Origin: Actinomycetota bacterium | GTDB lineage: Bacteria > Actinomycetota > Actinomycetes > Nanopelagicales > Nanopelagicaceae | Assembly: GCA_026393035.1 (NCBI GenBank) | Contig: JAPLAY010000066.1 | Span: 1-39,177 of the forward strand | Length of the DNA: 39,177 bases | Direction: 5' to 3' | Part shown: positions 33,287-39,177 of the stretch, in pieces | Layout: each line of letters begins with the position of its first letter | Position numbering within the stretch: position 1 is the stretch's first letter | Notes under the pieces: generated by a model | Seen by the model: only the letters and a program-made list of their open reading frames with translations | Database searches by the model: none | What the model was told of the DNA's origin: nothing | Made by a program: the position numbers and the translations under genes

Positions 33287-34075
33287 TTACGCTTCTAGTA
33301 ATGGGATCGCGGGCACTGCTTGCTCCGGTCCCATTGCAGAGTAACCACCATCTGCAGCCCAATCAGCTCCTGTAACAACTGAAGCTTTATCGCTAGCTAG
33401 AAATGAAATTACATTTGCAACTTCCTCGGGATCGCCAACACGTCCGGTTAAATGAAACGGTGCGGCAACTCGATCGGTCTTCTTGCGATCGCCCTTTGAC
33501 AACATGTCCATGATTGCAGACCAAGTCCAACCTGGTGAAACAGAATTCACACGAATTTTATCTCCGGCATAATCCATCGCCATATTGCGAGTAAGTTGAA
33601 CAAGTGCTGCTTTTGATACTGGATAAATCCAACGTCCAGTCTGAGCAACGCTCGAAGAAATACTTGTTAGGTTAATAATTGATCCCCCGCCTTGCTTTGC
33701 CATATGTGGGCGAAGCGCGCCAGCCAACATTGCAGCACTTGCGATATTTACATTTAAAGTATTTGTCCATTGGGCGCGAGTGCTATCAGCGCCAGAATCA
33801 TCATACGAACAGGCAAGGTTGACCAAAATATCTACGCGACCCCATGTTGAAATTGCACTATCTACAAGTTTTACAATTGATGAATCATCAGTTACATCAC
33901 CGTGGAAAAAGGTTGCTCCAGAATTTTTTGCCGCTGCGCTGCCACTTTCAGCGTTGATTTCAACGATCATAACTTTTGCACCATCGTTAATAAGAGTCTG
34001 AGCAACTGCGGCGCCAAATAGCGTTCCGCCACCGGTAACAATCGCGACTTTGCCCTTTAATGAATCTGAACTCAT
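33287..34075 (-). CDS. Short-chain dehydrogenase/reductase
   Basis: 262 residues, classical SDR. Cofactor motif TGGGTLFG (14-21), D60 in GDVTD, NLACS in place of NNAG, catalytic Ser in LTSISSS (138-142), Y151 and K155 in YPVSK, then SPGWTWS. The motif is complete enough for an active NAD(P)(H) enzyme. ATG at 34075 has a strong AAGGAG Shine-Dalgarno. It is convergent with the flavin monooxygenase and divergent from the AraC regulator, suggesting a small oxidation module under AraC control. The substrate is unknown. Confidence 0.9.
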   Translation of the reverse strand: MSSDSLKGKVAIVTGGGTLFGAAVAQTLINDGAKVMIVEINAESGSAAAKNSGATFFHGDVTDDSSIVKLVDSAISTWGRVDILVNLACSYDDSGADSTRAQWTNTLNVNIASAAMLAGALRPHMAKQGGGSIINLTSISSSVAQTGRWIYPVSKAALVQLTRNMAMDYAGDKIRVNSVSPGWTWSAIMDMLSKGDRKKTDRVAAPFHLTGRVGDPEEVANVISFLASDKASVVTGADWAADGGYSAMGPEQAVPAIPLLEA

Positions 34076-34091
34076 GTCTCTCCTTTTTAGA

Positions 34092-34101
34092 ACCCTAGGG
34101 T
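34092..34101. repeat. Palindrome ACCCTAGGGT in SDR-araC intergenic region
   Basis: A perfect 10-bp palindrome 16 bases upstream of the SDR start, in its probable leader or promoter. A second short inverted repeat GGAC-CA-GTCC is at 34128-34137. Both may be operators in this 170-base divergent region; nothing further in the sequence proves it. Confidence 0.35.
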
Positions 34102-34209
34102 AAAAGTAATAGGGGAAAGATTAGATAGGACCAGTCCGGAAAGATGTCCCACCCACGCACGGGCTATCCAAAGAACGCAAATAACGCCCTATAAATCGGG
34201 GCAAAACCA

Positions 34210-34239
34210 TTGACAGCGTGTCATTGCAGCGTGAACGAT
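34210..34239 (+). promoter_or_regulatory. Promoter and candidate operator of the AraC-family gene
   Basis: A perfect -35 TTGACA (34210-34215), an 18-base spacer and AACGAT (34234-34239) end exactly six bases before ATG 34246, predicting a leaderless start. The -10 is weak (A in place of T at position 1). An inverted repeat TGACA-GCG-TGTCA (34211-34223) overlaps the -35 and is a good candidate for autoregulation. Confidence 0.5.
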
Positions 34240-34245
34240 TCAGCG

Positions 34246-35223
34246 ATGGTCCCGGTTACCGAACTACTTCGCGAACATAATCTATTTCGCACTACTCACT
34301 TAGATGAGGCACGTAGTGAAGTTGCGCGCGTTTTCTGTCCACATGGACTCACGACGACAAAGAAAGACGAGAAGTTAAATACTGTCCATAACCGAGTAAC
34401 TCTCGGTGATGTGACTTTGAATTATTTAGATTATGGCGCCGAAGTTCATATCACTCCTGGGGAGTTGAATTCTTTCTATCTTATTCAGATGCCACTAGCC
34501 GGAAGCGCCGAGATAACTTGTGGCAAGGAGACAATTCATTCGGATGTAAATATGGCTTCAATTCCAAATCCGCTTGAGAAACTAGACATGGTCTGGCACG
34601 ACGATAATCCACAACTCCTTGTCTATATCAATCGCAGCACCTTGGAAGAGCGCCTTGAAGATTTAATTGGACGAGAATTACATCTACCTGTTCTCTTTGA
34701 TCTCGGGATGAATCTAACTACCCCAGAAGCTAGGAGCTGGCGAACACTTGTAGACACTTTGGTTTCGGATGTAGATCGCGGTGGTTTAACAATGCACACC
34801 GGTGTTAGAAATCAATTCCAGGATTTAATTATTAGTGGACTTCTCCTTTCGCAACGGCATAACTACAGTGAATCAATTGGGACAAGTGTTGAACCCGCCG
34901 CACCAAGATCTGTTCGCCTTGCCATGCAGGCCTGCGAGGCAAGCCCAGCAGAACCGTTAACTGTTACAGATATGGCTCGTATTGCTGGAGTTAGCATCCG
35001 ATCGCTTCAAGATGGATTTAAGAAATATGTTGGAATGAGCCCAACAGATTATCTGCGCAATGTTCGACTGACGCGTGTCCGCGAAGAGTTAATTTCTGAT
35101 CGCGGATTTAACTCCTCAATTTCTGATGTCGCTTTCTCGTGGGGGTTTACCCATTTAGGAAGATTTGCGAAGATGTATCACGAGCGCTTTGGTGAATTGC
35201 CCTCAGAAACTATTAGAAGGTAA
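34246..35223 (+). CDS. AraC-family transcriptional regulator
   Basis: 325 residues from ATG 34246. The N-terminal part (to about 190) is like the AraC_binding_2 domain (FYLIQMPLAGSAEITCG, SIPNPLEKLDMVWH). The C-terminal HTH_18 domain has PLTVTDMARIAGVSIRSLQDGFKKYVGMSPTDYLRNVRL (in pieces: MARIAGVSIRSLQDGFK; GMSPTDYLRNVRL) and VAFSWGFTHLGRFAKMYHERFG. It binds DNA as an activator, ligand unknown. The open frame can be extended to a TTG at 34210, but that TTG is part of a perfect TTGACA -35. Divergent from the SDR. Its stop abuts the next gene's stop (35223/35224). Confidence 0.9.
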   Translation: MVPVTELLREHNLFRTTHLDEARSEVARVFCPHGLTTTKKDEKLNTVHNRVTLGDVTLNYLDYGAEVHITPGELNSFYLIQMPLAGSAEITCGKETIHSDVNMASIPNPLEKLDMVWHDDNPQLLVYINRSTLEERLEDLIGRELHLPVLFDLGMNLTTPEARSWRTLVDTLVSDVDRGGLTMHTGVRNQFQDLIISGLLLSQRHNYSESIGTSVEPAAPRSVRLAMQACEASPAEPLTVTDMARIAGVSIRSLQDGFKKYVGMSPTDYLRNVRLTRVREELISDRGFNSSISDVAFSWGFTHLGRFAKMYHERFGELPSETIRR

Positions 35224-35844
35224 CTAGTTTCTTAAGCGGTTATAAGAACTTCTTGTTAGTTGAAGTAAAGCAAATAGCTGCATGCCTAACCAGATTGCCG
35301 ACATCGCAGGCGCAATTTGCAGAGAGAATAAGTTTGCAATGATGGCGATAAATATCAGACTTGCGCGAACTGGGCGTTCGCAAATCGTCACAATTCCGAT
35401 TTCGTTATGACCAAGGCCACCGGATCTAGCTCGTAAATACTCTTGAATATATGTTGCAAGCAAGGCAGTGAAAACTAACGCTTTGGGCGCGCCTAATTCA
35501 TAAAGTGCTAAGGCCCAGAAGATTTCGGATAATCGATCGACAAATGAATCGGTGAATGCGCCGAATTTTGAGGTAACTCTTGTAACTATTGCGAGTGAAC
35601 CATCTATGCCGTCAAACATAAGTGAGGCAATTAGAAAGAGCGCCGCCGGCCAACTATGGGGAAATTGCCAGAGCAAAATTGCACAGATCAAACCGCCAAG
35701 TGTCAGAATATTGGGCGTAACTCGCAACTTAGCCAGAGGCTTAACTAGCGCGAAAGAAATATTGAGCCAAGCTTTAACGATTCCATCTATTTTGGCCCCA
35801 CCATGTAGCCCAGACCAGGTAGTTAAATACTCATCTTTATTCAT
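35224..35844 (-). CDS. CDP-alcohol phosphatidyltransferase family protein
   Basis: 206 residues, about five or six membrane helices. The CDP-AP motif is at 81-103: D81-G82-x2-A85 ... G95-x3-D99-x3-D103. The usual Arg after Ala is Ile86, although R89 is close and the four Asp/Gly positions are kept. Such variants occur in an actinobacterial subgroup starting with an LHGG motif (here SGLHGGAKIDG). It probably transfers a phosphoalcohol from CDP-diacylglycerol or a related CDP-alcohol; the product is unknown. ATG overlaps the metF stop by 8 bases. Confidence 0.85.
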   Translation of the reverse strand: MNKDEYLTTWSGLHGGAKIDGIVKAWLNISFALVKPLAKLRVTPNILTLGGLICAILLWQFPHSWPAALFLIASLMFDGIDGSLAIVTRVTSKFGAFTDSFVDRLSEIFWALALYELGAPKALVFTALLATYIQEYLRARSGGLGHNEIGIVTICERPVRASLIFIAIIANLFSLQIAPAMSAIWLGMQLFALLQLTRSSYNRLRN

Positions 35845-36694
35845 TATTTGTTAGCCCTAAATTCTTACAAATTTGCAGAGTCGCATCAGAAGTATTCATC
35901 GTGTAGAAGTGCAGGCCTGGGACTTTTAGTGAAATCAACTCCTGGCACATCTTGGTTGCAAGTTCGATGCCAACTTTCTTGACCGCATCTGCATCATCTG
36001 CGATGGCCGCAAAAGTCTTCTCGATATTAGCTGGAATCTGCGCGCCTGTTAGCTCTGACATTCTTTGGAGTTGCTTAACATTTGTTACCGGCAAGATGCC
36101 AGCGATTACTGGAAGCTTCGAACCACGAGCTTGTAGTTTTGAAACTAAGGTCTCCCACTTTGCGCTATCAAAGAAAAATTGAGTCGTAGCGAAACTTGCA
36201 CCAAGCTCTTCTTTACGGATAAGCACATCTATATCTCGATTGAAATCCCCACCACTTGCAGGATGAGAGTCAGGGAATGCTGCAACACCAACTTCGAAAC
36301 CACCTTGTGACATTGCAAGTTCGACTAACTGATCTGAATGGTCAAAACCGCCAGGAGTTGTTACCCAAGGCGAAGTTGGACCGCCAACTGGATCACCACG
36401 AAGTGCCAGAATTGTCTTGATACCTGCGCTCTTATATTGCGCAAGAATTTCAATTAGCTCTGCCTTGGTCGAACCCACACAAGTTAAATGTGCCACCGTA
36501 TTTCGCCCAGTGCGTTGGGTAATTTCTTTAGTAATTTGAATAGTGCGATCTCTAGTGCTGCCACCAGCGCCATATGTAACAGAGATAAAATCTGGCGAGA
36601 TTGATTCGAGGGCGCTAGATGCGCTCCAAAGTCGGGCTACCCCGGCTTCATCCTTCGGCGGAAAGAATTCAACCGAGACTGTCATGCGCTCCAT
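35837..36694 (-). CDS. metF: 5,10-methylenetetrahydrofolate reductase
   Basis: 285 residues, TIM barrel MTHFR. The start MERMTVSVEFFPPKDEAG carries the catalytic-type Glu in VEFFPPK; SVTYGAGGSTRDRT, AHLTCVG, ILALRGDP, ASFATTQFFFD and IPANIEKTF are diagnostic. It makes 5-methyl-THF for methionine synthesis with FAD and NAD(P)H. ATG at 36694 or the internal ATG at 36685 are both possible. A -10 TAACCT ends 8 bases before 36694, supporting that start. Only 24 bases separate it from the divergent GGPP synthase gene. Confidence 0.96.
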   Translation of the reverse strand: MERMTVSVEFFPPKDEAGVARLWSASSALESISPDFISVTYGAGGSTRDRTIQITKEITQRTGRNTVAHLTCVGSTKAELIEILAQYKSAGIKTILALRGDPVGGPTSPWVTTPGGFDHSDQLVELAMSQGGFEVGVAAFPDSHPASGGDFNRDIDVLIRKEELGASFATTQFFFDSAKWETLVSKLQARGSKLPVIAGILPVTNVKQLQRMSELTGAQIPANIEKTFAAIADDADAVKKVGIELATKMCQELISLKVPGLHFYTMNTSDATLQICKNLGLTNNE

Positions 36695-36702
36695 AGCGAG
36701 TC

Positions 36703-36712
36703 AGGTTACCCT
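36703..36712. promoter_or_regulatory. Overlapping divergent -10 elements, metF and GGPP synthase
   Basis: In AGGTTACCCT the minus strand reads TAACCT (36708-36703) toward metF and the plus strand reads TACCCT (36707-36712) toward the synthase. Two bases (TA/TA) are shared. The plus-strand element ends 6 bases before GTG 36719; the minus-strand element ends 8 bases before ATG 36694. Both mRNAs would be leaderless or nearly so, and -35 regions would lie inside the opposite gene. Confidence 0.6.
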
Positions 36713-36718
36713 TACGGC

Positions 36719-37792
36719 GTGAATTTTTCCGCTACCGCAGACCTGAAAGAGATTCGTAATTTAGTAAATCAAGAGTTACTTAACTTTGTTGCGGCCGAAA
36801 ATAAATACCTAAATGAAATTGGCTCAGAACTCGCCCCAGTGGCAAGTGCTATGGAACGTTTCCTGCTCGATAGTGGGAAACGCCTGCGCCCACTCTTTGC
36901 ATATCTGGGATTTCTAGGAACTGGCAATAAGCCAACTCTAGAAATATTACGTGCCTGTGCATCTTTGGAACTAGTCCATGTCTGCGCTCTTATGCACGAC
37001 GATGTAATGGATGCTTCAGACACAAGACGAGGTGCGCCATCTATCCATCGCGCATTTGAAGCAATGCATAAGGATTCAAAGTTAAGTGGTTCTAGCGCGC
37101 AATTCGGTATTTCAACTGCAATATTGCTAGGCGATCTAGCACTTGTCTGGTCAGCAAAGATGTTGCACCAATCAGGAATCGATGGCACAACTTTAATCCG
37201 CTCACTTCCAATGTATGACGAGATGCGAGTTGAATTAATGGCTGGGCAATATTTAGATGTTTACGAACAGGCACTCGCTTCACAATCAGTAGAGCGTTCA
37301 TTAAAAGTTGCACGATATAAATCTGGTAAATACACGATTGAACGCCCACTGCATTTTGGTGCTGCATTAGGTGGTGGCAAGCCAGATATATTTTCTACTT
37401 ACTCAGATTATGGACTTCCACTTGGCGAGGCTTTCCAACTTCGCGATGATATTTTGGGAATCTTTGGGGACCCGGAAGAGACCGGAAAGCCTGCTGGCGA
37501 CGATCTGCGTGAAGGCAAGCGCACAGTTCTACTTGCGAAAGTAATGGAACTTGCAGATTCAACTCAGAAATCCGAGATAAATTCGACACTTGGCAATCAG
37601 AGCCTAGATTTAGCCCAAGTTAATAAGGTCCGCGAGATTTTTGTATTAACCGGTGCGCTCTCAGAAGTAGAAGCGCTAATTTCAAAGTTAACTTCCAGCG
37701 CGCAATCTGCGCTCGAACATGGTGAAATTGACCCAATGGCAACAAGTGCATTGACGCAACTTTTGACCATCGTGACCCAGCGAAAACTTTAG
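36719..37792 (+). CDS. Geranylgeranyl diphosphate synthase (polyprenyl synthetase)
   Basis: 357 residues from GTG 36719. First Asp-rich motif DDVMD at 94-98 (LMHDDVMDASDTRRG), GKRLRP at 53-58, and a second motif DDILG (243-247) in LRDDILGIFGDPEETGKPAGDD. Actinobacterial IdsA/CrtE-type trans-prenyl synthases have this DDxLG form. It condenses IPP with allylic diphosphates to give the C20 precursor. crtI lies 14 bases downstream, so the C20 product probably feeds carotenoids. Chain length cannot be fixed from sequence alone. Confidence 0.92.
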   Translation: MNFSATADLKEIRNLVNQELLNFVAAENKYLNEIGSELAPVASAMERFLLDSGKRLRPLFAYLGFLGTGNKPTLEILRACASLELVHVCALMHDDVMDASDTRRGAPSIHRAFEAMHKDSKLSGSSAQFGISTAILLGDLALVWSAKMLHQSGIDGTTLIRSLPMYDEMRVELMAGQYLDVYEQALASQSVERSLKVARYKSGKYTIERPLHFGAALGGGKPDIFSTYSDYGLPLGEAFQLRDDILGIFGDPEETGKPAGDDLREGKRTVLLAKVMELADSTQKSEINSTLGNQSLDLAQVNKVREIFVLTGALSEVEALISKLTSSAQSALEHGEIDPMATSALTQLLTIVTQRKL

Positions 37793-37806
37793 GAATTGGA
37801 TGTTAA

Positions 37807-39177
37807 ATGCCAGCACGCGTTAAAGGACCAACAGATCACGTTGTAATTGTTGGCGCAGGTTTAGGTGGCTTAAGTGCGGCGCTTCGACTTGCTGGAGCCG
37901 GTCGAAAAGTTACAGTTATCGAACGCGAGAGCGTTCCTGGTGGTCGCAACGGTCTATTAAATAAAGATGGGTATTCATTTGATACTGGCCCAACTGTTTT
38001 AACCATGCCTGATCTAATCCAAGATGCGCTCTCCTGTGTTGGTGAAGAGTTAAAAGATTGGATGGAACTTCTTCCCTTAAAGCCGTTGTACCGCGCTTTT
38101 TATCACGATGGATCGACTCTGGATGTTCATGCCGAAACCGGTCGCATGCAGGAAGAGATTAGAAATGTAATTGGGCCCGATGAAGCCGCAGGTTATGGCA
38201 AATATGTAGATTTCGTAACCAAACTTTATAAGTATGAGATGAAAGACTTTATCGATCGCAATATCGATTCACCGTTGAATTTATTAACTCCCAACCTAGC
38301 GAAACTTGTTGCTCTAGGTGGCTTTAGAAGGCTTGCGCCAAAGGTAAATGACTTCTTAAAAGATCCTAGAACACAGAAGGTTTATTCATTCCAAGCAATG
38401 TATGCCGGCGTTAGTCCACAACAAGCCTTGGCAATCTATGCAGTTATTGCTTATATGGATTCAGTAAATGGTGTCTTCTTCCCTAAGGGCGGAATGCATG
38501 CTCTGCCACGCGCACTTGCTGGCGCAGCAGCAAAACATGGAGTTGAATTTAAATACAACCAAACTGTTACATCTATTGAACATTCAGGTGGACGTGCGCG
38601 CGCAGTTATAACCGCGAATGGCGACCGCATCCCATGTGATGCTGTGATTCTAAATCCAGACCTTCCAGTTGCTTGGCGTGAATTATTAGGCCGCACTCCA
38701 CCATCAGTAAAGCGTCTAACTTATTCACCGTCATGTGTAACGATGTTAATCGGCTCGAATAAGAGTTATGACCGTTTGGCCCATCACAATATTCACTTTG
38801 GAAAGTCATGGGATGGCGTCTTTGATGAACTCATTAAGAAGAAAACTCTAATGACTGATCCAAGTTTGCTGGTAACCGTTCCAACGCATGATGACAAAGA
38901 TTTGGCTCCTGCCGGGAAAAATTCTTATTACGTGCTCTTCCCAACTCCAAACTTATCTGCGGACATTGATTGGAAAGTAACGGGGCCTAAATACCGCGAT
39001 CAGATGTTGCGCACGATGGAAGAGCGTGGCTATGACGGATTTGCAGATTCAATCGAGGTTGAACATATGACAACTCCCCTAGATTGGCAGAGCCAAGGAA
39101 TGGAGCAAGGCGCACCATTTGCAAGTGCTCATACCTTCTTCCAAACCGGACCATTTAGACCGCGCAATATTGCAAAA
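37807..39177 (+). CDS. crtI: Phytoene desaturase CrtI (3' truncated by the window end)
   Basis: 457 codons are present and the frame is open to the last base. N-terminal FAD site VVIVGAGLGGLSAALRLAGAG (in pieces: VVIVGAGLGGLSAA), ERESVPGGRNG, FDTGPTVLTMPDL; then FQAMYAGVSPQQALAIYAV, FFPKGGMHALPRALA, LNPDLPVAW, and NIHFGKSWDGVF. This is the standard bacterial phytoene desaturase layout; the final FAD-binding motif lies outside. It introduces double bases into phytoene to give lycopene or neurosporene. ATG at 37807; the gap from the GGPP synthase stop is 14 bases, so the two are one operon, likely continuing to crtB. Confidence 0.94.
   Translation, partial: MPARVKGPTDHVVIVGAGLGGLSAALRLAGAGRKVTVIERESVPGGRNGLLNKDGYSFDTGPTVLTMPDLIQDALSCVGEELKDWMELLPLKPLYRAFYHDGSTLDVHAETGRMQEEIRNVIGPDEAAGYGKYVDFVTKLYKYEMKDFIDRNIDSPLNLLTPNLAKLVALGGFRRLAPKVNDFLKDPRTQKVYSFQAMYAGVSPQQALAIYAVIAYMDSVNGVFFPKGGMHALPRALAGAAAKHGVEFKYNQTVTSIEHSGGRARAVITANGDRIPCDAVILNPDLPVAWRELLGRTPPSVKRLTYSPSCVTMLIGSNKSYDRLAHHNIHFGKSWDGVFDELIKKKTLMTDPSLLVTVPTHDDKDLAPAGKNSYYVLFPTPNLSADIDWKVTGPKYRDQMLRTMEERGYDGFADSIEVEHMTTPLDWQSQGMEQGAPFASAHTFFQTGPFRPRNIAK

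Noticed and set aside
1-39177. tRNA, rRNA, insertion sequence, prophage, toxin-antitoxin or defence system
   Set aside because: No cloverleaf, transposase, integrase, terminal repeats or defence-type domains were recognised in any frame I read.

Overview
The window reads as a chromosomal segment of a low-GC, streamlined actinobacterium. The gene order (ileS, yggT, sepF, yggS, pgeF, ftsZ, ftsQ, murC, murG, ftsW, murD, mraY, murF, murE, ftsI, ftsL, rsmH, mraZ, DUF3040) is the actinobacterial division and cell-wall (dcw) cluster. A mycothiol-type arsenate reductase, an actinobacterial-type SOS box, a DnaE2/DinB pair and a DUF6504 gene agree with this. Low GC by eye, very short intergenic gaps and carotenoid genes suggest the freshwater acI (Nanopelagicales) lineage; that placement is inference. 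No gap without a gene exceeds about 180 bases, and I saw no tRNA, rRNA, insertion sequence or CRISPR array.

Layout. 2-721 (+): 3' end of ileS. 718-17422 (-): the dcw cluster, read from mraZ leftward, mostly coupled by ATGA or TAATG overlaps. Upstream of mraZ lies an array of about seven 10-bp TGG repeats (MraZ operator), and a long GC-rich hairpin lies between mraZ and rsmH. 17553-22807 (-): an SOS mutagenesis operon (DUF6504, dnaE2, dinB) started by a perfect LexA-type palindrome, followed by DUF3040 and an intrinsic terminator. 22980-24239 (+): doxX with its own promoter and terminator, then a TauE/SafE permease. 24229-26698 (-): a copper-handling operon (membrane protein, 38-residue His-rich membrane peptide, Sco1, YcnI, CopC). 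26747-31689 (+): arsenate reductase, then YbaK and four carotenoid-tailoring genes (CrtA-like, CruF, CruG, CrtD-like). 31805-35223: flavin monooxygenase (+), SDR (-), AraC regulator (+). 35224-36694 (-): CDP-alcohol phosphatidyltransferase and metF. 36719-39177 (+): GGPP synthase and a 3'-truncated crtI.

How it works together. The left half builds peptidoglycan precursors and the septum. The middle is an error-prone DNA repair unit. The right half makes GGPP, desaturates carotenoid (CrtI), and probably hydrates, desaturates, oxidises and glycosylates the end groups, with copper/arsenic stress genes in between.

The most striking anomalies are two internal deletions: murE lacks its ATP-binding P-loop (in-frame loss of about 13 codons), and yggS lacks about 92 bases including the PLP-lysine region and is frameshifted. 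Either could be real or an assembly error. A second theme is promoter layout: several genes carry a TANNNT -10 element ending 6-8 bases before the start codon, which predicts leaderless mRNAs.
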